From contig CACYKA010000001.1 in NCBI GenBank assembly GCA_902774795.1, positions 62,001 to 126,000 on the forward strand: a DNA stretch of 64,000 nt, given 5' to 3'. Within the stretch, counting starts at the first letter, position 1. The number at the start of each line of letters is the position of its first letter. Below the pieces are notes generated by a model, which searched no databases, was not told where the DNA came from, and saw only the letters and a list, made by a program, of their open reading frames with translations. Source of the stretch: an uncultured Prevotellaceae bacterium (lineage in GTDB: Bacteria; Bacteroidota; Bacteroidia; Bacteroidales; Bacteroidaceae). Shown in pieces: positions 8,382 through 16,675 of this stretch. Position numbers and translations under genes: made by a program.

Positions 8382-9017
8382 TTGCTTGCAACCGTGCATT
8401 GTTCTTATCTTAACACCGAAAATATTTCACGAAGCAGGGATGGGATTGAATATCACCCTCTCCTACCCTTTCTGCCGGAGAATGCCAGAATATTGTTTCT
8501 TGGCAGTTTTCCGCCGCAGCGTAAGCGGTGGTGCATGGACTTCTATTACCCCAACTTCATCAACGACCATTGGCGTATTGAGGGACAGATATTCTTTGGT
8601 GACAAGAACCATTTTGTGGACCTTAAGAAAAAATGTTTCAAAATTGATGAGATTGTGGCCTTCTGCAAAGAAAAGGGCCTTGCATTCTTCGACACCTCTA
8701 CGGCCATCCGCCGTTTGCAGGACAATGCTTCAGACAAGTTCCTCGAAGTAATAGAGCCGACAGACATACGTGCCCTCCTGCAGCAATTGCCTCACTGTCG
8801 CGCTATCGTCACCACCGGCGAGAAGGCTACAGAAACCATCTGTGCCTCACTAGAAATCCCAACTATCCCTAAAGTCAACACATCCTACCTCATACCTCTT
8901 ATATCTTCCATCACCCTTTGGCGCCTCCCATCTTCTTCACGCGCCTACCCTCTGTCCTTCGACAAGAAAGTCGAGGCTTATCGAAAGATGTTTGAGAAGA
9001 TTATAGTTGATAGTTAA
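8382..9017 (+). CDS. uracil-DNA glycosylase superfamily protein (MUG-like)
   Basis: The protein is about 211 aa. ARILFLGSFPPQRKRWCMDFYYPN and FFGDKNHF are characteristic of the UDG/MUG superfamily, where the G-S-F-P-P loop lies by the catalytic water and the N/D residues contact the base. It should remove deaminated or mismatched bases from DNA. No ATG lies at the N-terminus: the start is TTG 8382 or, equally possible, GTG 8394. It begins just after the transporter stop and ends 11 bases from the convergent gene on the other strand. Confidence 0.78.
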   Translation: MLATVHCSYLNTENISRSRDGIEYHPLLPFLPENARILFLGSFPPQRKRWCMDFYYPNFINDHWRIEGQIFFGDKNHFVDLKKKCFKIDEIVAFCKEKGLAFFDTSTAIRRLQDNASDKFLEVIEPTDIRALLQQLPHCRAIVTTGEKATETICASLEIPTIPKVNTSYLIPLISSITLWRLPSSSRAYPLSFDKKVEAYRKMFEKIIVDS

Positions 9018-9028
9018 AAATTAAAGCA

Positions 9029-10846
9029 TCAGAAGTTATAGGTAACATCAACGGTATTACCACTACTGCCTACAGAGAGATTACTGCCCTTGCCGAACAT
9101 CTTGTCGCTCAGCCACCATGTCAGTTCTGCTGCGCCTATGCCCACGGCAGTACCGGCTGCCACATCATACCAATAATGCTTCTTGCTGGCAATACGCTCT
9201 ATTCCCACAGCAGTTGCTGCAGCATAGCCTACTATCGGTATCCATATATTATCCATTCGGAATTCCTTGTCTATCGACCTTGCTGCGGCAAAAGCTATAG
9301 CTGCATGTCCCGACGGGAATGATTTATTGTCCGAATGGTCTGGACGTTCCTCCTTAATCATATTCTTCAGCAAAGTTTTTCCTCCAAAGGCCACCACTAC
9401 TGACGCCCCGGTATTAAAGAGAAATCTTGGCCAGTTATGCCCACCTTCCAACTTTGCTGTAGTACGCTTCTCACCAGGCTTTTCCCACCAGTTCTTACCG
9501 AAATCATACTGAATACCGACATTGAAATCAAACCAGCCATTACAACTCATCCCATTGTCTGGTGTCTTGTATTTCTTGTCATGAAATCCACTTGTCGTAA
9601 CCTGATAGGTAACATCAGCATATAGTTTCAGTTTGTTATTGATGGCATAAATCTGTTCTGTTCCTATGCCGGCAATAGGGCATTCCGAATAAGAAGACGA
9701 GAAGTTCGTACCAATCCCCATACGTGGGAATACTATGGCATTCCATTTGCGGTTCTTGTCATAGCCTGCAAAGAGGTTATGCAGGTTAAAGAACAAATCG
9801 CCGTAAATACTTGCAAAACCTCTCTTGTCCATATTATTACCATCAGGATCATCCATCGCAGACAGATAATAGGCATTATTGTTCCTGATAATGCTGTTTT
9901 GCCAGTTTGCGCCAAGACGCAAACCCATTTCCGGCGAGAACCACTTTCCGAATCCGAAATTAACGCCAATGGTATTACCCCTTGGGAAGACATTTGTAAA
10001 GTCTTTTCCGTACACATTTTGCAGTGACATGCCTACACCTGCCTGTATAAACCAGTTGTCCCAGAAAGGATTCAACACCGTGGCCTTGTCATAATGCTTG
10101 GCATACTTCGATGCACGGTGGAATGAATTGTTCTTCGACAATGACATTTCCACACCGACATTTACCTGAACAAAACTGTTGCCGCCATGACCAGTGCCGG
10201 AATCCGCATCATTCAGACTCGAAACGAACGAATAGTTCACATCACCAAACAGTTTCCATTTATCATTGAGCCGATATGTGTTATAAACTCCTACACCTAG
10301 GATAGGTCCGCCCTTGCCCTCTCTGACAAGGATCCATGTACCTGCTCGTGGACCGACGCTGAGATTCCATCTCCTATCAGGTTTATATTCACCAAAAAGG
10401 TTATGTAGGTTAAACATTATGTCACCTGCGATATTCAGGAATCCTCCATTATGCTGACTGCCATTAGTTTCTCCGTAAGGATGATACCATACATTATAGT
10501 TGTCCTTAATAATATTATTCCAGTTGACTTTCAGTTTGGCACCGAATACCGGTGTAAACCATTTTCCGGCAGCGACGCTCAGGCCGAATGATTTACCGTT
10601 AGGAAAGACGTCTTTAACAGAATGGTGAAAATGTTCCTTACCATTGCGAGTATCCACATCAGCATCCTTGACGGGAAACAACAACGTCATGTCAGCACCA
10701 ACCTGCAAAAACCAGTTGTCCCAAAATGAATTCGTGACAAACCTACAGGTGTCAGCCTTGTCGTCATAATTCTTAGCCTGGCCTGTCATAATGCATCCCC
10801 ATAACATAGCAATGACACCCAACAGGAGTATATTCTTATTCAGCAC
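9029..10846 (-). CDS. duplicated outer-membrane-barrel-like protein fused to a PAP2 phosphatase
   Basis: The protein is 605 aa and starts at a GTG with a signal peptide (MLNKNILLLGVIAML). Two homologous units follow. Each begins F-W-D-N-W-F-[LI]-Q-[VA]-G and continues through GKWF-[TS]-P to NLHNLF, at residues about 40-245 and 262-470; they look like OmpA-type beta strands. The last 120 residues are a type-2 phosphatidic acid phosphatase: KNMIKEERP, FPSGHAA and RIASKKHYWYD match the three PAP2 motifs with the Arg, His and Asp in place. The fusion would put a lipid-phosphate phosphatase at the outer membrane or periplasm. The product may act on lipid A or undecaprenyl phosphates; this is inference. 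Confidence 0.82.
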   Translation of the reverse strand: MLNKNILLLGVIAMLWGCIMTGQAKNYDDKADTCRFVTNSFWDNWFLQVGADMTLLFPVKDADVDTRNGKEHFHHSVKDVFPNGKSFGLSVAAGKWFTPVFGAKLKVNWNNIIKDNYNVWYHPYGETNGSQHNGGFLNIAGDIMFNLHNLFGEYKPDRRWNLSVGPRAGTWILVREGKGGPILGVGVYNTYRLNDKWKLFGDVNYSFVSSLNDADSGTGHGGNSFVQVNVGVEMSLSKNNSFHRASKYAKHYDKATVLNPFWDNWFIQAGVGMSLQNVYGKDFTNVFPRGNTIGVNFGFGKWFSPEMGLRLGANWQNSIIRNNNAYYLSAMDDPDGNNMDKRGFASIYGDLFFNLHNLFAGYDKNRKWNAIVFPRMGIGTNFSSSYSECPIAGIGTEQIYAINNKLKLYADVTYQVTTSGFHDKKYKTPDNGMSCNGWFDFNVGIQYDFGKNWWEKPGEKRTTAKLEGGHNWPRFLFNTGASVVVAFGGKTLLKNMIKEERPDHSDNKSFPSGHAAIAFAAARSIDKEFRMDNIWIPIVGYAAATAVGIERIASKKHYWYDVAAGTAVGIGAAELTWWLSDKMFGKGSNLSVGSSGNTVDVTYNF

Positions 10847-10890
10847 TCCCCTAACCCGCTCTTAATATATCATAAACTTTTTCTTATTAT

Positions 10891-12303
10891 TCATTCATCC
10901 ATGTCGAAGAGTGGATCTTCCGGCATTACCATCACTGGTTTCTGCTCGGCTTCTTTCAGCAAGTCTGCAGAGACATATTGCTTGTCGATGACAAGGCGGA
11001 ACATATACTCCTGGAACCAACGGTCGGTCATAATAAGGCAGCCTGCCTGACCGCTCGTTGCTCCCCACGAATTCTCTACTTTCCACTTGAGAGGCTTGCC
11101 CTCAGCATCAAGGTCTACTGCTGACAATGTCATAGCATGTGTGGAGCCGCTGTCATAGGTGGCGATACGCTGAGCTTTGTTCATATTGAAGGTAGTATTG
11201 AAGAGTGAGCCATAGTCGTAGTTCTCCGTATCAAGATATCCTCTTTCACGGTCTAGCTGCTTACCAACATCATAGGAACTGTACATCTTGCATCCGTCTT
11301 TCAGCGCCGCTATAGCCAACTTACTGATCTCATCCATCGGAAGATTCAGGTATTTCCAGTTATGGCCGTCGTAGGTGTGGCGGTCATATTCCACTTCGTA
11401 TGTCTTATGGTAAGGACGTCGAGGGTCGTTCATCACCATGATGAATGTACCATTAAGCGGTCCTCCGACAGTCTCCTGATAGAAGGTCTTAGGGGTGTAG
11501 CGTTTTGCCTCGCCCTTGGGTTTACCGTCCTTGTCAGTGAAGGTGTATGTAAATTCCTTTATCGGTTCACCCAGCGTCAGGCATAGCATACCATAAATTG
11601 TGCTAAGCATCTCTGCCTTGCGATTCTGTATTGCCTTTGCGGATGTCTTGCTGGCGCACATCTCATGCAGTTCCAAGCCAAATTCACGCAGTTTCGATGA
11701 TATGAGGCGAGCCATTCGGCTGGTATTCTCTGCTGAATATGTTTCGGGCACCACACTCTGTGGCACAAGGCCGTATTTATCTGCCAGGTCGGCAACACCG
11801 CAGAAGGTTCCGCCATCGCTGATAGGATGTCTGAAAAAAAACTGCATACGCTGGTCGTCAAGAGGTTTCTGTGCATTGTCGATGACTCCCTGCAGCATAA
11901 GGTTGGCTTTCTCCAGCTGGTCATAGAAGAAAAGGTAGTCATGTGAAAACGCTACGGAGAGGGTATCCTGATGGCGCTTTGCGAAATTGGAACGCAATAC
12001 GTTCAGCCCAGAGAACATCCAGCAGCGACCACTTTGTTTCTGATTGTGGATAGACTGCTTTGGCGTCTCGGTAGAGAAATGCGTATCTACCGGCCCCTGG
12101 TTCTTGAAGTTCTTTGACAGGTCGTCAATGGAGTTTGACGCAATGGCATTGAAGAGTGCCTTGTTGGCAGGGTTAGCGGCCTGCTGTTTCTCCATCTGCT
12201 GCATCATCTGTGTGCTGATGCCTCCGTCTTTCTGTGCAGCTACCGTGCCTGCACAAAGCATCAGGGCAAGAATAATCAAAGTGGATTTATTACCTTTACT
12301 CAT
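10891..12303 (-). CDS. C1 family peptidase, bleomycin hydrolase/aminopeptidase C type, exported
   Basis: The protein is 470 aa with an N-terminal signal peptide (LIILALMLCAGTVAAQ), so unlike classical PepC it is secreted to the periplasm. The papain-like triad is complete: Cys in QSGRCWMFSGLN (about residue 95), His in STHAMTLSAV (about 391) and Asn in VENSWG (about 412). The family forms self-compartmentalised hexamers with aminopeptidase activity, trimming the C-terminus; here the C-terminus ends in acidic residues (DPLFDMDE). It has its own promoter at 12330-12361. The barrel-PAP2 gene follows after 44 bases and may be cotranscribed. Confidence 0.9.
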   Translation of the reverse strand: MSKGNKSTLIILALMLCAGTVAAQKDGGISTQMMQQMEKQQAANPANKALFNAIASNSIDDLSKNFKNQGPVDTHFSTETPKQSIHNQKQSGRCWMFSGLNVLRSNFAKRHQDTLSVAFSHDYLFFYDQLEKANLMLQGVIDNAQKPLDDQRMQFFFRHPISDGGTFCGVADLADKYGLVPQSVVPETYSAENTSRMARLISSKLREFGLELHEMCASKTSAKAIQNRKAEMLSTIYGMLCLTLGEPIKEFTYTFTDKDGKPKGEAKRYTPKTFYQETVGGPLNGTFIMVMNDPRRPYHKTYEVEYDRHTYDGHNWKYLNLPMDEISKLAIAALKDGCKMYSSYDVGKQLDRERGYLDTENYDYGSLFNTTFNMNKAQRIATYDSGSTHAMTLSAVDLDAEGKPLKWKVENSWGATSGQAGCLIMTDRWFQEYMFRLVIDKQYVSADLLKEAEQKPVMVMPEDPLFDMDE

Positions 12304-12329
12304 AATATTCTATATAATAATTGATTTTG

Positions 12330-12361
12330 CAAAGATACGAATAAGTTATGAGAAATACAAA
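12330..12361 (-). promoter_or_regulatory. promoter of the C1 peptidase gene
   Basis: On the minus strand, TTTG (12358-12361), 20 bases, then TATCTTTG (12330-12337): an exact match to the Bacteroidota -33/-7 form, 27 bases upstream of the ATG at 12303. Confidence 0.82.
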
Positions 12362-12485
12362 TAAAAATTTCAATTTTTTTATTTTATTTCCATGACGGAG
12401 TATCTTCGACGAAGTCAGAGATACGATTAAGTGAGCAAAATACCAAACAAAAATGAATATTTTTTCATTTTGGCTTGCATTTTTG

Positions 12486-13949
12486 TCAGAAGACAATAGC
12501 TTCGTAAACAAACAACTCAGCATCGCGCCAGCCGTCCCAGCCAAGTCCCGCTTTGTCCTGCGAGCAATGTCCCACGAATTCTTCCTTTGTCCAGTTCACC
12601 TGATCAGCCACCTGCGGCAGGAAAGTACCCCTGCGAGAACCCTTACGTATATAGATGCCGTGTCTGTGCAGTTGAAACTCATCAAGACTCTTGATACGAC
12701 GCATTGGCGTGAGGACGGATATCTCTATGTCTATGCCCTCAAATTCAGCACGTGTCAAAGGTTGGAACCTCGGGTCTTCAAAGGCAGCGGCACGGGCCAT
12801 CTTTGCCACAACCTCATACAGCGGTATGTCCTCTCCGAAATGTCCGATGCAACCTCGCAGTTGCCCCTGCTTGTGAAGGGAAACGAAAGCACCGCATTTT
12901 GAATTGAGAATTGAAAATTGAGAATTGAAAATTGACTGCGCGATTGGTTTGCCATCAAGACTGTCCTTGATGCTTTCGTATGCAATATCTTTTAGGATGC
13001 GCTTCTCTTCGTCAGACAAAGAAAAACTTATTTCTTCACCTCTTACGATAGCGAAAGAGTGATAGCCTACCACACGATTCGGGTCAACATTATCTATATC
13101 GCCGGAATTCTGATACATCAGATGCCGGATGTCGTAACGACTGTCAAGCATCAGCATTAGCGTAATAATGGGATACTCTCCACAGGCACTGGTATGCAGG
13201 TTTGACTTGCCACTGCGGGCATTCTCCCCGATGACAGAAATAAACTTCCCCACATCACCCGTCTCAATAGCCTTCCCAGTCTTGGCATCCACCTCGCAAG
13301 CATCTGCATAAGAGGGATAGTGAGAGAAGTCGCTACTGATAATAAACAGATTTTCGTCCGTGAAATAAGGCTTCAGCACCTCTGCCATCCGCTTCAGTTT
13401 CTCAAAATCATTGGTGGAGATGATAATGGGTATGATGGGTGGTACTTTTTCGAAACATTTTTGGAGAAAAGGCAGCTGCACCTCAAGACAATGCTCCCTG
13501 TCATGCGCCTTGGGCTGATAGGAGAAAATATCCGTACTCGTCAGTTGACGGCCTGTTTCCTGATCCACCTTCACATTCCCCAGCGGCGTAGCATAGTATT
13601 CCGCCTCTGTATTCACAGAAGCCCCATCAAGCCATTCACGGTGACTGGGTCCCAAGAGGAAAATTCGCTTATATTTCCGCTGATGGTCAAGTTTTGCATA
13701 TGCCGATGCTGCAACATTACCAGAATAATAATAACCCGCATGTGGCACAATTAAAGCTGCCACATTCTCGTATGTTTCTCCTTTTATATGCCTTGCCAGA
13801 AGGCTGTCCACCTCGCTGCTCAGCAACTGTGGATTACTCTCGTAGAATAGTCCTGCCTGTGTCGCCGGTCTCACCGTCGTCACAGCCGTCTGTCCCTTAC
13901 AGCTCATAGCAGTCATTATCGTTAAGGTTAGTAATATCAGTTTTATCAT
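12486..13949 (-). CDS. AmmeMemoRadiSam system proteins B (Memo) and A (AMMECR1) fused, lipoprotein
   Basis: The protein is 487 aa. It opens with a lipoprotein signal (ending ...TAMSC), then a Memo domain (about residues 28-305). That domain has PHAGYYYSGNVAA, LLGPSH and DFSHYPSY, carrying the His residues that bind metal in the dioxygenase-like Memo fold. After a repeat-derived linker (339-351) comes an AMMECR1 domain starting CGAFVSLHK, with LRGCIG, and ending in ISVLTPMRRI and following strands. In many bacteria and archaea A and B are encoded beside a radical SAM enzyme; no such gene lies within the window. The function of the trio is unresolved. The divergent neighbour is the AlkD fusion. 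Confidence 0.88.
   Translation of the reverse strand: MIKLILLTLTIMTAMSCKGQTAVTTVRPATQAGLFYESNPQLLSSEVDSLLARHIKGETYENVAALIVPHAGYYYSGNVAASAYAKLDHQRKYKRIFLLGPSHREWLDGASVNTEAEYYATPLGNVKVDQETGRQLTSTDIFSYQPKAHDREHCLEVQLPFLQKCFEKVPPIIPIIISTNDFEKLKRMAEVLKPYFTDENLFIISSDFSHYPSYADACEVDAKTGKAIETGDVGKFISVIGENARSGKSNLHTSACGEYPIITLMLMLDSRYDIRHLMYQNSGDIDNVDPNRVVGYHSFAIVRGEEISFSLSDEEKRILKDIAYESIKDSLDGKPIAQSIFNSQFSILNSKCGAFVSLHKQGQLRGCIGHFGEDIPLYEVVAKMARAAAFEDPRFQPLTRAEFEGIDIEISVLTPMRRIKSLDEFQLHRHGIYIRKGSRRGTFLPQVADQVNWTKEEFVGHCSQDKAGLGWDGWRDAELFVYEAIVF
12898..12935. repeat. in-frame short repeats (AATTGAGA/AATTGAAA) between Memo and AMMECR1 domains
   Basis: About five heptad-like units (aattgag, aattgaaa) run inside the gene. 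On the coding strand they give IFNSQFSILNSK, exactly at the domain boundary. Confidence 0.8.
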
Positions 13950-13995
13950 CTTTATTATTTTTTCCTAACACGGATTATTTAAATTAATTTGCGTT

Positions 13996-14027
13996 CAAAA
14001 TTAAGAATAAGAATTGAAATATGCAAA
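13996..14027 (-). promoter_or_regulatory. promoter of the Memo-AMMECR1 gene
   Basis: Minus strand: TTTG (14024-14027), 20 bases, TAATTTTG (13996-14003); about 46 bases before the ATG at 13949. Confidence 0.78.
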
Positions 14028-14087
14028 TATTACATACAGAAAGAAGAAAAAAATGATTTTTCAAAGGAATTATCGAAAAAGAATCAC

Positions 14088-14095
14088 TAAATTTG
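14088..14095 (+). promoter_or_regulatory. -7 element of the AlkD-fusion promoter
   Basis: TAAATTTG fits the Bacteroidota TAnnTTTG box. No clear TTTG lies 20 bases upstream. Because a transcript would begin near 14102, it places the start codon at 14113 rather than at the upstream in-frame ATG 14014. Confidence 0.55.
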
Positions 14096-14112
14096 CAGTC
14101 CATAAGCATAAA

Positions 14113-15777
14113 ATGGAAATGAATACGACGGCGAAAGAGATAATCGCATATATGGAATCGCTGCGCAACGAAGAGCAGCAACGGATACTCATGAGCTTTT
14201 TCAAAACTGGCCCTGGTGAATATGGCTATGGCGACGAGTTCCTAGGACTGAAGGTACCGCAGACTAGAGAGGTGGTTAAAGCGGCGGGTGTTGATTTCCC
14301 GTTGGTGGAAATTCCTGAGTTATTGATGAACCGATGGCACGAGGTTCGTCTATGTGGATTTCTAATATTAGTATCCAAATTCGAGAAGCTAGCTACCAAA
14401 CGCCTTGAAAACAACGAGGAAGCGATTAAAGGCCGCGACGAGATTCTCACGATGTACCTTCAATATGCCGAGCAAGCAAACAATTGGGACCTCGTTGACC
14501 TCTCCGTCCACAAGATACTTGGCCACTGGTTACTACTACCATCGAACCTTGGCAATCAAGACTACAAATTAAAAACACTCGATTCCCTTGCCCAAAGCGA
14601 TAACCTATGGAGACAGCGCATGAGCATCGTCTGCTCATGGAAGACCTCGCAAATGGGCGATTCGTCATGGTGCTTGCGCTATGCGGAAATCCACCTGCAT
14701 CATCCCCACGACCTTATGCATAAGGCTGTCGGTTGGATGCTACGCGAGATGGGTAAAAGATGTTCTATGGATTTGCTTCGAGAGTTCCTGCGCCAGCATG
14801 CCCACGAGATGCCTCGTACCATGCTCCGCTATGCCATAGAGAAAATGTCAGGAACCGAACGCAAGGAGTGGATGAGCATTCCTCAGGACTACGCTCCCGC
14901 TAGGGTCTCAAAGGCAAACCGTTTTGCAGGTATTCAGCTACCCGACTTTGTGGATATAATTCTCAAGGGCGATGATGAAGCGATGTACTATCTTCTGCAT
15001 AATCGCTTAAACCATCAGCTGCAAGAGCGCTATGATGCTTACCAACATCACTTATACGATAATTTCGAAGATGTCATAGACGATTTCTTTCTTTATCTTC
15101 GCGAGAGCGGGCGCTATCCATATCAATCCTTGCAACGAATCAAGAAGAAAGAAGCTTTTGAAACATGGCTGCTCAACACCTTCCGCAACTATATTAGTAA
15201 CAGAGCGGATGCTGAAAACCAGTATAACTGTACAACTATTGACGATAATACTCATTCAGTCTTTGAAGTCCCCTCAGACATTACCAACGAGCAAAAACTC
15301 GCAGTCGTTTCCCAACTCATTGCCTACGCCCATCAAGTTTTCTATCCTCGCAGTCGCTTTATTTTCCTGCGTTCCTTGCTGACTATACTCAATAAGCAGC
15401 GGGCAGTATCCAACAAGGAGATGGCTGAGGCACTCGATATGTCGGATTTGGCCTATCGTGTCGCAGTCTATCGCATTAAAAAAAACGTCAAACACTTTCG
15501 CTTGACGTTACTCAAAGGTGAATCTCTGGACCTCGATGCCATACACATCAAGATGTCAGAGCAAATTAATCGCGACTTTGCTCACCTCTATCCCACTCTC
15601 TTCCGTTACTATCTTGAAGCTATCGAAACATTGAAGACCAGCTCTGTCGTAAAGCATCTCCGTCAGCAGTATATTGATGAGCAAGGACATGCCGTTCATG
15701 AACTAGATTCCGATAGACCTATCCTCGTCCATGTTACAGCATTTTGGGAGAAGTTAAACCATTGGCTCACCATTTAA
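14113..15777 (+). CDS. DNA alkylation repair (AlkD-like) protein fused to a sigma-factor-like domain
   Basis: The protein is 554 aa from the ATG at 14113. Residues 1 to about 250 are an AlkD-type HEAT-repeat glycosylase. NNWDLVDLSVHKILG carries the Trp and Asp of the active site, WRQRMSIV the conserved Arg, and KAVGWMLREMGKR the second Trp. AlkD excises N3- and N7-alkylated bases. The remaining 300 residues look like a small sigma-70-family protein: a helical region from LKGDDEAMYYLLHNRL through FEDVIDDFFLYL to TWLLNTFRNYISNR resembles region 2, and MAEALDMSDLAYRVAVYRIK resembles a region 4 helix-turn-helix. AlkD proteins are normally about 230 aa, so the C-terminal half is extra. Whether it binds RNA polymerase is unknown. 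Confidence 0.82.
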   Translation: MEMNTTAKEIIAYMESLRNEEQQRILMSFFKTGPGEYGYGDEFLGLKVPQTREVVKAAGVDFPLVEIPELLMNRWHEVRLCGFLILVSKFEKLATKRLENNEEAIKGRDEILTMYLQYAEQANNWDLVDLSVHKILGHWLLLPSNLGNQDYKLKTLDSLAQSDNLWRQRMSIVCSWKTSQMGDSSWCLRYAEIHLHHPHDLMHKAVGWMLREMGKRCSMDLLREFLRQHAHEMPRTMLRYAIEKMSGTERKEWMSIPQDYAPARVSKANRFAGIQLPDFVDIILKGDDEAMYYLLHNRLNHQLQERYDAYQHHLYDNFEDVIDDFFLYLRESGRYPYQSLQRIKKKEAFETWLLNTFRNYISNRADAENQYNCTTIDDNTHSVFEVPSDITNEQKLAVVSQLIAYAHQVFYPRSRFIFLRSLLTILNKQRAVSNKEMAEALDMSDLAYRVAVYRIKKNVKHFRLTLLKGESLDLDAIHIKMSEQINRDFAHLYPTLFRYYLEAIETLKTSSVVKHLRQQYIDEQGHAVHELDSDRPILVHVTAFWEKLNHWLTI

Positions 15778-15796
15778 CACTATCCCTTCTCAATTC

Positions 15797-16384
15797 TCAA
15801 TTTTCAATCCTCCCCTCTATGACAGTCCAGTCAATAATCTGCCACAGAGCGGCGAGGTGGTCTGGACGGCGGTTCTGATAGTCCAGATAGTATGCATGCT
15901 CCCACACATCGAATGTCAGCAAAGGTTTCAAACCCTTCTGAATAGGGTTAGCAGCATTTGCCTCCTGAGATATAATGAGCTTGCCATCATTGTCTGATGA
16001 CAGCCAAACCCATCCACTACCAAATAGCGTAGTACCCTTCTTCTGAAACTCCTCCTTAAACGCCTCAAACGAACCAAAGTCACGCACGATGGTCTCAGCG
16101 AGCTTTCCTGTAGGTGCATTGTCAACCTTAGGCGCACAAAATTGCCCAAAATACAGTTCATGATTCAGTATCTGACCTGCATTATTCAGCATACCCCCCT
16201 CAGCCTTCAGCACGATATCTTCTAGCGACAGTCCAGCCAACGGACTCTCTTCTAGCAGCGCATTGAGATTATTCACATACCCCGCCAGATGTTTCCCATG
16301 ATGAAACTCCAGCGTCTGTCTACTAATCACTGGTTCCAATGCGTCTATTGCATACGGCAACACCATCAGTTCAAACTTTCCCAT
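15797..16384 (-). CDS. sodB: superoxide dismutase, Fe/Mn family
   Basis: The protein is 195 aa, the usual length. Metal ligands are visible: His in LEFHHGKHLAGYV, His in QILNHELYF, and Asp and His in FDVWEHAYYLDYQN. GSGWVWL and the C-terminal WTVIEGRIEN also fit. It converts superoxide to hydrogen peroxide and oxygen in the cytoplasm, expected in an anaerobe exposed to air. Fe versus Mn use cannot be decided by eye; Bacteroidota enzymes are usually Fe or cambialistic. A TATCTTCG element at 16411-16418 on the minus strand, 27 bases upstream of the start, is a likely -7 box. Short ctcaattctcaattttcaat repeats fill the gap to the convergent AlkD fusion. Confidence 0.95.
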   Translation of the reverse strand: MGKFELMVLPYAIDALEPVISRQTLEFHHGKHLAGYVNNLNALLEESPLAGLSLEDIVLKAEGGMLNNAGQILNHELYFGQFCAPKVDNAPTGKLAETIVRDFGSFEAFKEEFQKKGTTLFGSGWVWLSSDNDGKLIISQEANAANPIQKGLKPLLTFDVWEHAYYLDYQNRRPDHLAALWQIIDWTVIEGRIEN

Positions 16385-16529
16385 ATAATTCTTGTTTTAG
16401 TTTCACGCCGCGAAGATAGTCATTTTTCCACAAATCTTATCAAAAAAATGAAAATTTCTTCATTTTCCATGTAACATTTCCTATTTTCCCTTACATAATA
16501 GTAGGAAGTCTAACGTAAAAAGGATATTT

Positions 16530-16664
16530 ATGACCTACATAATCCAAAATCGCATCGTGCTAATTCTTTACAATGACAAGGATTTCAGCAAACAACTAAA
16601 GCAACTGCTCTTTCCAAGCCAGAGAAGCGAGCATCAGAAACCAATTACAATAATACGATTATAA
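16530..16664 (+). CDS. small ORF (44 aa) heading the Thg1-like operon
   Basis: An ATG at 16530 opens a 44-codon frame (MTYIIQNRIVLILYND...TIIRL) that stops at 16664, 11 bases before the next gene. The spacing matches that between the following genes, which favours a real leader gene or leader peptide. The product is basic and has no recognisable motif. It could equally be a chance frame in the 5' leader. Confidence 0.4.
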   Translation: MTYIIQNRIVLILYNDKDFSKQLKQLLFPSQRSEHQKPITIIRL

Positions 16665-16675
16665 ATAAACTAAAT

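Noticed and set aside
16470..16485. Shared catgtaacatttc motif with 27366
   Set aside because: Thirteen bases in A/T-rich DNA recur too easily to mean much.
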